Assembly (NCBI GenBank): GCA_964432885.1
Contig: CAYSPG010000018.1
Span: forward strand, 1-64,000
Source: CAYSPG01 sp964432885
GTDB lineage: Bacteria > Bacteroidota > Bacteroidia > AKYH767-A > OLB10
Length of the DNA: 64,000 nt
Direction of reading: 5' to 3'
Shown here: piece by piece, positions 7,932 through 15,081 of the stretch
Numbering within the stretch: position 1 is the stretch's first letter
How the letters are laid out: each line of letters opens with the position of its first letter
Translations under genes and position numbers: made by a program
Notes under the pieces: model-generated
Seen by the model: the letters and a program-made list of their open reading frames with translations, nothing else
Databases searched by the model: none
What the model was told of the DNA's origin: nothing

Positions 7932-10900
7932 TTAGTAGTATGCAAGAATACCACCCAACCACTTCTCAACTTCTTCCACTTTCATTTTTTTCCTTTTCGA
8001 ATAATCTTCAATCTGGTCCTTTTCAATTTTACCAACCGAAAAATAATGCGCATCAGGATGTGCAAAGTACAACCCACTTACTGATGCTGTTGGATACATG
8101 GCTAAACTCTCCGTCAGTTTTATTCCTGTATTTTTTTCTACGTCTAATAATTTCCACAACGTGATTTTTTCGGTATGATCGGGTTGGGCAGGATAACCCG
8201 GAGCCGGACGAATGCCCTGGTATTCTTCTTTAATGATCTCTTCATTGGATAAATTTTCATTTTTTGCATAACCCCAAATTTCGGTGCGCACTTTTTTGTG
8301 CATCAACTCTGCAAATGCTTCAGCTAACCTGTCGGCAAGAGCCTTTAGCATGATGGAAGAATAATCGTCATGTTCCTTTTCAAATTTTTCAATCCATTTT
8401 TCAATGCCAAAACCGGTACTCAAAGCAAATGCTCCTATGAAATCATTTTCATTTTTTAAAAAATCTGCCATTGCAATATTTTTTTGTTCAGATGGTTTCA
8501 ATGTTTGCTGACGAAGTGTATGGAAGGTTGCAAGTTGCTTTTTGTTTGATTCATCAAAAATCAAAATATCATCTTGATTTGATTTAGCCGGAAAAATTCC
8601 AATCACCGCTTTTGCAGCAAGCCATTTTTCTTTGATAATACGCTCCAACATATTTTGTGCATCATCAAAAAGTTTTTGTGCTTCTTTGCCTCGTGTGGGG
8701 TCTTTTAAAATTTTTGGATAGCTGCCTTTCATTTCCCACGTAATGAAGAAAGGAGTCCAATCAATGAAAGGCACAATTTCTTCAAGCGAAAAATCTTCAA
8801 AAACTTTTGTGCCGATGAAATTTGGTTTGACTACAACAGCCCCGTTCGGCTCAAATTTATTTTCCCTTGCTTTTGCGATAGAAATATAATTACTCTTTGC
8901 GCGGTCGGCTTTATGATATTCTCGAGTGCGTGCATTTTCGGCTTTTACATCTTCAACAAATTTTTTCTTTAACTCTTTTGACAAAAGGTTACTCACCACA
9001 GGAACACTGCGCGATGCATCGTTAACATGCACAACGGTGTGGGCATAGTGCGGTTCAATTTTTACGGCTGTGTGCACTTTGCTTGTTGTTGCACCGCCAA
9101 TCAGCAATGGAATATCAAAACCTTCACGCGTCATTTCTTTGGCCACGTGCACCATTTCATCAAGCGAAGGAGTTATCAACCCACTTAAACCAATTACATC
9201 AACCTTTTCTTCTTTGGCTTTTGCTAAAATTTTATCGGCAGGAACCATCACTCCCATATCAACAATATCATATCCATTGCAAGCCATCACTACACCCACA
9301 ATATTTTTTCCGATGTCATGCACATCTCCTTTTACTGTTGCAAGAAGGACTTTACCCTTTCCAGCCCCCCTGCCCCCCAAAGGGGGGGTCAACGGTACTG
9401 CTGATTTTTTTATTTCCTGCAAAACTTTTTCAATGTTTTCATCAGGGTTTCCTAATACTTCTTCGTTTTTAAATCGCAAAACTTTAAATCCTTTTGAATT
9501 CAACCATTGTGTTCTTTGTTCATCGTTTTCTTTATTCTCTGGAAGTTGGTGAATCAGCCCATCAATTTCAATAACTAAATTTTCTTTCAGACAAACAAAA
9601 TCTGCAATATATGAACCGACAATATGTTGTCTTCTGAATTTGTATCCATCTAATTTTTCACCTCTCAACAATTGCCAAAAAACGTTTTCAGCTTCTGTCG
9701 GCACACTTCGATGTTTTTTCACAAACTCTTTAAGTAATCCATATAAAATCGGGTCAGCGTTAGCCCACCCAAAACTTTTTTCAGAAGCCCTTCCTTTGGA
9801 GGGGTTGGGGAGGCTACTCCCCCCTTTGGGGGGCGGGGGGGCTAAGTACGGTTGCAAATAAGCAACTGCTTTTTTCATTACCCGTGCACTTTTTACAACC
9901 TGCGGCAAAAACATTTTTCCTGCACCAAACAAATCACCCACCACATTCATACCTGCCATTAACGGACCTTCAATTACATGAAGTGGTTTGTCGTACTTGT
10001 TGCGTGCTTCTTCAACATCAGCATCTATATAATCGGTAATTCCTTTTACAAGCGAATGTGAAATGCGCTCTTCCACCGTTCCTCTTCTCCACTCAGCCTC
10101 ACCCCCAGCCCCTCTCCCAAGGAGAGGGGAGTTGGAACCTTTTACTTTTTCAGCATGATTAATTAATCGTTCTGTTGCATCATCTCGTCTGTCCAACAAA
10201 ACATCTTCAACCAGCTCTAATAATTCTTTTTCTATTTCATCATACACCACTAACTGCGATGGATTTACAATTCCCATATCCATTCCGTTTTTTATTCCGT
10301 GATAGAGAAACGCTGCATGAATGGCTTCGCGCACGTGGTCGTTGCCACGAAACGAAAAAGAAACATTACTTACACCACCACTCACTTTTGCATGTGGAAG
10401 ATTTTCCTTTATCCATTTTGTTGCTTCAAAATAGCTCACAGCATTTTTGCGATGCTCTTCCATTCCTGTTGCAACAGGAAAAATGTTTGGGTCGAAGATG
10501 ATGTCCTGGGGAGGAAATTTTATTTTGTTTACCAAAATATCATACGCCCGTTTTGCAATTTCAATTCTACGTGGAGTGGTATCTGCTTGTCCTTGTTCAT
10601 CAAATAACATCACGATTACAGCAGCACCATACTTTTTAATAATGTTTGCTTCGCGGATAAACTGTTCCTCGCCACCTTTAAGCGAAATAGAATTTACAAT
10701 TGATTTTCCCTGTGTACATTTTAATCCCGCTTCAATGGCATCAAACTTTGATGAATCAATCATCACCGGAACTTTGGAAATATCGGGCTCGCTTGCAATA
10801 AGATTTAAATATTTTGTGATGGCATGATTGGCATCTAGCATTCCCTCGTCCATGTTAATGTCAATGGCTTGCGCACCGCCTTCCACTTGTTCGCGTGCAA

Positions 10901-12152
10901 CACTTAACGCCTCATCATATTTATCTTCTTTAATTAAGCGAAGAAATTTTTTAGAACCGGTAACATTGGTGCGCTCACCCACATTTAAAAAATTACTATC
11001 AGGACGATAGGTTACTGCTTCCAACCCGCTCAGGCGCAAGTACGGTTCTATTTTAGGAATTTCACGAGGCTTATGTTTTTTTGCATGCTCGGCAATGTGT
11101 CTGATATGGTCGGGCGTGGTGCCGCAGCATCCTCCAACAATATTTACAAAACCACTTGAAAGAAAATCGTCTATCTGAACACACATCTGTTCAGGTGATT
11201 CATCATACTCACCAAACTGGTTGGGTAAACCGGCATTGGGATATGCACTGATAAAAAACGGAGCCTTCTCACTTAACTCTTCCAAATACGGGCGCATTTC
11301 TTTTGCACCCAAAGCACAGTTTAAACCTATGCTTAACAAATCAACATGTGAAACAGAATTTAAAAATGCCTCAACAGTTTGCCCTGATAATGTTCTTCCG
11401 CTTGCATCGGTGATGGTTCCTGAAATCATTACAGGAAGCTTTATATTCTTTTCTTCAAAAACAGTTTGTACAGCAAACAAAGCCGCTTTTGCATTAAGCG
11501 TATCAAAAATTGTTTCAATCAAAATCAAATCCACACCGCCATCAATCAATCCGCGTGTTTGTTCTTTGTATGCATCAACCACTTCGTCAAAAGTTACAGC
11601 ACGATAGCCGGGGTCATTTACATTGGGTGATAAACTTAATGTGCGATTAGTGGGACCGAGAGCACCAGCAACCCACTTTGAGTTTAATAGTTCATAGTTC
11701 AAAGGTTCAATAGTTGAGTTGGTTTGAACTTTTAAACCATTAAACTCTTGAACTGCTGCACGAGCGATTCGTGCTGACTCAAAATTTATTTCATATGCCA
11801 ATTCTTCCATGTGATAATCGGCAAGAGAAATTTTCTGTGCGTTGAATGTATTCGTCTCAATAATATCAGCTCCTGCATTCAGATATTCCAAATGAATTGC
11901 TTTGATGATTTCAGGTTTTGTCAATGACAGCAAATCATTGTTGCCTTTCAAATCACTTTTCCAGTCAGCAAACCGATTGCCACGATAATCTTTTTCTTGC
12001 AGCTTATAGCGCTGAATCATGGTGCCCATAGCGCCATCAATAATTAAAATTCGCTCACGTAAAAGCCCCTCTAAATCTCCCCGAAGGGGAGACTTCAAAA
12101 GCCCCCCAACCCCCGAAGGGGGAGTTTTAATGTTTTCAATTTTATTTTTCAT
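7932..12152 (-). CDS. metH: cobalamin-dependent methionine synthase with an inserted DUF559 nuclease domain
   Basis: Transfers methyl from 5-methyltetrahydrofolate to homocysteine through cobalamin. 1406 residues, against about 1230 in E. coli. Modules in order: homocysteine domain (ILIIDGAMGT, then zinc Cys in GLNCALG and VGGCCGTTPD), folate domain (VGERTNVTGSKKF), cap (KMFLPQVVKSARVMKKAV), a 160-residue insertion (about 770-930), B12 domain (GDVHDIGKN, axial His near 945; GLSGLITPS) and activation domain (RPAPGYPAQPDHTEK). Family-A repeats also occupy residues about 8-28 and 675-686. No Met lies between the N-terminal repeats and the conserved core, so they must be translated. Follows mnmD by 42 bp under an S-box riboswitch. 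Confidence 0.95.
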   Translation of the reverse strand: MKNKIENIKTPPSGVGGLLKSPLRGDLEGLLRERILIIDGAMGTMIQRYKLQEKDYRGNRFADWKSDLKGNNDLLSLTKPEIIKAIHLEYLNAGADIIETNTFNAQKISLADYHMEELAYEINFESARIARAAVQEFNGLKVQTNSTIEPLNYELLNSKWVAGALGPTNRTLSLSPNVNDPGYRAVTFDEVVDAYKEQTRGLIDGGVDLILIETIFDTLNAKAALFAVQTVFEEKNIKLPVMISGTITDASGRTLSGQTVEAFLNSVSHVDLLSIGLNCALGAKEMRPYLEELSEKAPFFISAYPNAGLPNQFGEYDESPEQMCVQIDDFLSSGFVNIVGGCCGTTPDHIRHIAEHAKKHKPREIPKIEPYLRLSGLEAVTYRPDSNFLNVGERTNVTGSKKFLRLIKEDKYDEALSVAREQVEGGAQAIDINMDEGMLDANHAITKYLNLIASEPDISKVPVMIDSSKFDAIEAGLKCTQGKSIVNSISLKGGEEQFIREANIIKKYGAAVIVMLFDEQGQADTTPRRIEIAKRAYDILVNKIKFPPQDIIFDPNIFPVATGMEEHRKNAVSYFEATKWIKENLPHAKVSGGVSNVSFSFRGNDHVREAIHAAFLYHGIKNGMDMGIVNPSQLVVYDEIEKELLELVEDVLLDRRDDATERLINHAEKVKGSNSPLLGRGAGGEAEWRRGTVEERISHSLVKGITDYIDADVEEARNKYDKPLHVIEGPLMAGMNVVGDLFGAGKMFLPQVVKSARVMKKAVAYLQPYLAPPPPKGGSSLPNPSKGRASEKSFGWANADPILYGLLKEFVKKHRSVPTEAENVFWQLLRGEKLDGYKFRRQHIVGSYIADFVCLKENLVIEIDGLIHQLPENKENDEQRTQWLNSKGFKVLRFKNEEVLGNPDENIEKVLQEIKKSAVPLTPPLGGRGAGKGKVLLATVKGDVHDIGKNIVGVVMACNGYDIVDMGVMVPADKILAKAKEEKVDVIGLSGLITPSLDEMVHVAKEMTREGFDIPLLIGGATTSKVHTAVKIEPHYAHTVVHVNDASRSVPVVSNLLSKELKKKFVEDVKAENARTREYHKADRAKSNYISIAKARENKFEPNGAVVVKPNFIGTKVFEDFSLEEIVPFIDWTPFFITWEMKGSYPKILKDPTRGKEAQKLFDDAQNMLERIIKEKWLAAKAVIGIFPAKSNQDDILIFDESNKKQLATFHTLRQQTLKPSEQKNIAMADFLKNENDFIGAFALSTGFGIEKWIEKFEKEHDDYSSIMLKALADRLAEAFAELMHKKVRTEIWGYAKNENLSNEEIIKEEYQGIRPAPGYPAQPDHTEKITLWKLLDVEKNTGIKLTESLAMYPTASVSGLYFAHPDAHYFSVGKIEKDQIEDYSKRKKMKVEEVEKWLGGILAYY
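9363..9843 (-). mobile_element. in-frame DUF559 nuclease element inside metH, with 25-bp inverted ends
   Basis: Ends 9363-9387 and 9819-9843 are inverted copies matching at 24 of 25 positions, each with its own CCCCCC-AAA-GGGGGG hairpin. A second palindrome (9784-9815) lies inside one end. Between them, in the metH frame and without any Met, is a DUF559 domain (Vsr/PD-(D/E)XK-like): PTEAENVFWQLLRGEKLDG, KFRRQHIVGSYIADFVC, LVIEIDGLIHQ, and a WLNSKGFKVLRF strand with NEEVL. The putative catalytic Asp (IADF) and E-x-D (VIEID) are present. It sits in the linker between cap and B12 domains. No clear target-site duplication. It has no intein motifs at its borders. Confidence 0.9.
9784..9815. repeat. 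GC-rich palindromic repeat at the inner edge of the metH insertion
   Basis: AAGCCCTTCCTTTGGAGGGG then TTGGGGAGGCT. Read as SLPNPSKGRAS in the metH frame. Same family as the copies at 12199 and 1137. Confidence 0.8.
10097..10130. repeat. GC-rich palindromic repeat, in frame in metH
   Basis: CAGCCCCTCTCCCAAGGAGA then GGGGA. Reads NSPLLGRGAGGEA at about residues 675-686, the exposed linker before the cap domain. Confidence 0.85.
12063..12128. repeat. two tandem GC-rich palindromes at the metH 5' end
   Basis: Unit 1 (12063-12095) has TCTCCCCGAAGGGGAGA; unit 2 (12097-12128) has CCCCCAACCCCCGAAGGGGG. Both lie in the metH frame after eight codons and read PPSGVGGLL and SPLRGDLEGLL. Confidence 0.85.
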
Positions 12153-12194
12153 CTTTAAAAAATTTTTTTTTATTAAACGTATTTGGAATGTGCG

Positions 12195-12953
12195 TTAGAA
12201 AAGCCCCTCCTTCGGAGGGGTTGGGGAGGCTTTTATTGCCCTTATCATTTCCCTCTTCCCTTTCGGTCCTTCAAGGGCTTCCACTTTAAATCCAACTTTC
12301 TCTAATGTTCTTTTCACTTCTCCTTTTGCACAATAGGTTACCAAGACAGCTCCCTTATTGCAGGCATCATAAATTTTATGCAGCACTTCAAATGTCCATA
12401 GTTCCGGTTGATGTGTTGGAGAAAACGCATCATAGTAAACCAAATCAAAACCGCCATCCAATTGCAACTCCAACATATCGGCATGTATTTTATGTAACAC
12501 AAAATCTCCGAACACAACATTTTCAAACCAATTGCAACCGTGCATGCGCTGAAAAAAAGGTTGCAATGGCTTTCCAAAAAACTCAAAATAATTTAACTTA
12601 TCGGTGATGGAAGCCGGAAGCGGAAACGCCTCTACAGTTGTATAATGAATATGCTTTTGCAAAACCTGATTCTCCCTAAAAGTAAGAATTGCATTTAGCC
12701 CGGTTCCAAAACCCATCTCCAGAATTTTTATCTCAGGTAAATTTTTGTTTACCGTATTTAATCCGTTTTTGATGAATACGTGCATACTCTCCTGCATAGA
12801 GCCATGCAGCGAATGATAATGTTCATTGATGCGGTTATTGATTAATGTATCAATACCTTCTTTGGTTTTTACGATTTCTAGTCCCTCTTCCCCGAAACTT
12901 CGGGGCTCCCGAAGGGGAGACTTTCCATCGCTTATGCTACTGTTGATTTCCAT
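12195..12953 (-). CDS. mnmD: MnmD-like tRNA U34 methyltransferase
   Basis: 252 residues matching the MnmD half of MnmC, which methylates nm5(s2)U34 of tRNA with SAM. Landmarks: LHGSMQESMHVFIKNGL, the SAM-binding EMGFGTGLNA, FDLVYYDAFSPTHQPELW, and the C-terminal VTYCAKGEVKRTL and GPKGKREM. The FAD-dependent oxidase half of MnmC is absent, as usual in this group. Family-A repeats are read in frame at residues about 11-25 and in the last 12 residues (SPTPPKEG), replacing the natural end. First gene behind the S-box riboswitch and 42 bp upstream of metH; a SAM user co-regulated with a SAM-pathway enzyme. Confidence 0.88.
   Translation of the reverse strand: MEINSSISDGKSPLREPRSFGEEGLEIVKTKEGIDTLINNRINEHYHSLHGSMQESMHVFIKNGLNTVNKNLPEIKILEMGFGTGLNAILTFRENQVLQKHIHYTTVEAFPLPASITDKLNYFEFFGKPLQPFFQRMHGCNWFENVVFGDFVLHKIHADMLELQLDGGFDLVYYDAFSPTHQPELWTFEVLHKIYDACNKGAVLVTYCAKGEVKRTLEKVGFKVEALEGPKGKREMIRAIKASPTPPKEGLF
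12199..12234. repeat. GC-rich palindromic repeat forming the C-terminus of mnmD
   Basis: AAGCCCCTCCTTCGGAGGGG then TTGGGGAGGCTTTT. The mnmD frame reads through it and stops just beyond, at 12195-12197. Confidence 0.85.
12882..12921. repeat. GC-rich palindromic repeat near the mnmD start
   Basis: TCCCTCTTCCCCGAAACTTC then GGGGCTCCCGAAGGGGAGAC. Read in the mnmD frame as SPLREPRSFGEEGLE, residues about 11-25. Confidence 0.8.
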
Positions 12954-12997
12954 TTAATCTTTACTTTTTAGTTGAACATTTGTTTTGTACTCCGCAA

Positions 12998-13030
12998 TTC
13001 CTCCCCTTCGGGGAGGTTAGGTGGGGCTTC
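12998..13030. repeat. GC-rich palindromic repeat between riboswitch terminator and mnmD
   Basis: CCTCCCCTTCGGGGAGG followed by TTAGGTGGGGCTTC. It lies in the 5' leader directly after the riboswitch terminator. Confidence 0.8.
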
Positions 13031-13065
13031 AAAAAAAAATCTCTTCCGGTAAGCCGAAAGAGATT
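13031..13065 (-). terminator. intrinsic terminator of the S-box leader
   Basis: On the minus strand a hairpin with arms AATCTCTT (13065-13058) and AAGAGATT (13045-13038), with a CGG/CCG inner stem, is followed by a run of nine T. It lies about 30 nt after the aptamer, as expected of an expression platform that stops transcription when SAM is bound. Confidence 0.85.
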
Positions 13066-13093
13066 TTGAAGTTTTTATCTAATCTGATTCCGA

Positions 13094-13250
13094 CTTATCT
13101 GTTCACATTTACATGTGAGTGAATTGGCACCTTCTTGAATCAGTTTGCAGTTTGCAATTTTCAGTTTGCAAATTGCCAATTGGCTACTGCCAACTGACTA
13201 AGGGTTGTCAAGGTTTCTCAGGGCACTATCCCTCCACCTTTCTTGATAAG
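13094..13250 (-). ncRNA. SAM-I (S-box) riboswitch aptamer
   Basis: On the minus strand the P1 arms CTTATCAAGA (13250-13241) and AGATAAG (13100-13094) close the aptamer. Inside are the conserved AGGTGGAGGGAT, GCCCTGAGAAACC and GACAACC of P2 with the kink-turn region, and AAGGTGCCAATTC before P4 (TCACAT/ATGTGA). P3 (13138-13199) is enlarged: its arms AGTCAGTT and AACTGATT, plus GCAGT/ACTGC, enclose a copy of an AGTTTGCA-type repeat. It is followed by a terminator and then mnmD-metH. Expected logic: high SAM ends transcription. Confidence 0.92.
13139..13198. repeat. AGTTTGCA-type repeat inside the riboswitch P3 arm
   Basis: Tandem CAGTTTGCAGTTTGCAATTT units followed by an AATTGCCAATTGGC palindrome and GCCAACTGA. 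It fills the P3 arm of the S-box, and its ends form the P3 stem. Confidence 0.65.
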
Positions 13251-13254
13251 TATT

Positions 13255-13273
13255 GTTCTATTTAAAATAGAAC
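13255..13273. promoter_or_regulatory. perfect dyad in the metH/mnmD leader
   Basis: GTTCTATTT-A-AAATAGAAC, 9-bp arms with one central base, between the -7 box at 13292 and the riboswitch P1 at 13250. It could be an operator or a 5' hairpin. Confidence 0.4.
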
Positions 13274-13291
13274 CATTTAAAGAACGTGGGT

Positions 13292-13299
13292 CAAAAGTA
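13292..13299 (-). promoter_or_regulatory. Bacteroidota -7 box for the riboswitch operon
   Basis: TACTTTTG fits TAnnTTTG exactly and lies about 42 nt before the aptamer. No TTG is seen at -33, so support is partial. Confidence 0.45.
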
Positions 13300-13367
13300 A
13301 TAAAGTTGGCCTAAATACTTTGCGATGTATGCTTTTTTTTTACATTTTTGAGGCAAATTATAAAAAT

Positions 13368-15038
13368 ATGCGAAAATTATTTACACTCTTTGTATTAGCA
13401 TTTGTTTTAGCTTTTAGCGCAACAGCTCAGGTAACCTATAATTGGGCCACCGGCTTTGGAGGAAGCAGCGGATACGATCCTTACACACGTATGGCTCGGG
13501 ATAATTCTGGAAACGTTTATGTAATTGGCACCTTTCAGGGAACCAAATATTTTGGTGCCTATACTTTGGTTGGCGGAGGATTTTACGATTCGTATATCGC
13601 AAAATTTGATGCTTCGGGTGTTTGCCAGTGGGCTACTGCATGTACAGGTGCAAATTTTTCTTCGGTTTACGGATGCGCTATTACCGTTGACAATAACTTT
13701 AATGTATATGTGGCAGGTGTGTTTACAAATACAGCTACCATTTCTCCTTACACGGTTAATTCATCACAAATAGGATTAAATGACATTTTTATTGCCCGGC
13801 TTGATTATGCCGGCAACTGCGTGTGGCTGTCTAAAGCAGGGGGGGCAAGTATTGATGAGGCAACATCGGTATGTCTTAAACCAACGGGTGAACTTTTGGT
13901 AACGGGTTCGTTTATAGGTACAGCTAATTTTGATACTCAATCGTTAAGCAGCGGCTCAACAACCACCTCTAATATTTTTTTGGCGCAATATGATATTGTT
14001 TCAGGCCTCTGCTCATGGGCGGTAAATGCAGGTGGAACAAGTGACGATAAAGGCTTGTGTGTTACCACTGATAATGCAGGCAGCATTTTACTTTCAGGCT
14101 ATTATTTTGGCTCGGCTACCTTTGGCTCGCAAACGGTGAGCAGTACCGCTAACTCACGCGATGCATTCGTTGCAAAGTATAATTCCACCGGAGTGATTAC
14201 TTGGGTGGCGCATGGTGGAGGTCAGGCCAGCGCCAATGCAAATTCGGTGGCAGTTGATGCTTCAAACAATGTTTATGTAGCAGGCGATTTTGCAGATACC
14301 ATTACCATAGGCACCACGCAACTAACCGATAATGGCTACGGCAATATTTGGTTAGCAAAGGTAAACGGCTCAAACGGAAGTTGGATGTGGGCCAAAAAAG
14401 CCGGAGGAATAAGTTATGACGGGGCCAACGCTATAGGTGTAAATGCCGGAGGCGCATCATTTATAACAGGCTTATTTAATGGTACCGCAAATTTTAGTGG
14501 ACAAAATATTACATCTGCCGGCTCATCCGATGTGTTTATTGCAAAGTATGATGTTAACGGCAATAAAGCATGGGTTACCAAACTTGGCGGCTCAAACAGC
14601 GATATAGGAAAAGCTATTGTAGCTACAGGAAATAATCAGTGTGTGTTGGCTGGCACATATTATGGCCCTGTTACCGTAGGCTCAACAACGCTAACATCTG
14701 CCCCTGGTGATTTTAATGACTTTATAACTACACTTAATGCAGGTACGCTGGGTATTTTTGATATGGGATCACCCGAATCATTTTCTGTTTCACCAAATCC
14801 TTCCAATGGAGTTTTTAAAATTATTGTTCCCCATAATTTTTCTGGAAAGCCAAAGGTTGAAATTATGGATGCACTTGGAAAAGTTGTTTATACCCAGTAC
14901 CCCGACAATACCTTTGCTGATAACGAAATTAGTGTTGATGCCGCAGGTTTTGCAAAGGGAATATACAGTGTGATGCTTACATCAGAAACAAATGTGCTTT
15001 GCGCTAAAATTTTAATTCAGAAACAATCTGTTTTCTAA
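13368..15038 (+). CDS. T9SS protein with SBBP-type beta-propeller repeats
   Basis: 556 residues from the Met at 13368, which starts a clear signal peptide (MRKLFTLFVLAFVLAFSATA); the longer frame from 13320 would place it internally. The body has at least six repeats of the form DNxGNVYVxGxFxGTxxFG with an AKYDxxGxxxW strand, typical of SBBP propeller repeats. The last 80 residues are a T9SS sorting domain (VSPNPSNGVFKI, MDALGKVVY, FAKGIYSVML). Likely surface-exposed; function unknown. Ends in a strong shared terminator with rnr. Divergent from the mnmD-metH operon. Confidence 0.88.
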   Translation: MRKLFTLFVLAFVLAFSATAQVTYNWATGFGGSSGYDPYTRMARDNSGNVYVIGTFQGTKYFGAYTLVGGGFYDSYIAKFDASGVCQWATACTGANFSSVYGCAITVDNNFNVYVAGVFTNTATISPYTVNSSQIGLNDIFIARLDYAGNCVWLSKAGGASIDEATSVCLKPTGELLVTGSFIGTANFDTQSLSSGSTTTSNIFLAQYDIVSGLCSWAVNAGGTSDDKGLCVTTDNAGSILLSGYYFGSATFGSQTVSSTANSRDAFVAKYNSTGVITWVAHGGGQASANANSVAVDASNNVYVAGDFADTITIGTTQLTDNGYGNIWLAKVNGSNGSWMWAKKAGGISYDGANAIGVNAGGASFITGLFNGTANFSGQNITSAGSSDVFIAKYDVNGNKAWVTKLGGSNSDIGKAIVATGNNQCVLAGTYYGPVTVGSTTLTSAPGDFNDFITTLNAGTLGIFDMGSPESFSVSPNPSNGVFKIIVPHNFSGKPKVEIMDALGKVVYTQYPDNTFADNEISVDAAGFAKGIYSVMLTSETNVLCAKILIQKQSVF

Positions 15039-15074
15039 AAAAACCCTGCTGCGAATTTCGCAGCAGGGTTTTTT
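15037..15074. terminator. bidirectional intrinsic terminator
   Basis: AAAAAACCCTGCTGCGAA and its complement TTCGCAGCAGGGTTTTTT form a perfect stem with A/T tails on both sides. It serves the T9SS gene (+) and rnr (-), which converge here. Confidence 0.92.
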
Positions 15075-15081
15075 GTTTGGT

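Noticed and set aside
7932..12152. metH insertion as an intein
   Set aside because: The borders have no Cys/Ser/Thr start and no His-Asn end, and the insert has no HINT motifs. It begins and ends with repeat-encoded Pro/Gly.
7932..12152. metH insertion as a group I intron or a frameshift
   Set aside because: The whole insert is in frame with no stop and encodes a recognisable domain; no splice signals are needed to restore the reading frame.
373..13030. Palindromic repeats as a CRISPR array
   Set aside because: The copies are irregularly spaced, scattered through genes and variable in length; no spacers or cas genes.
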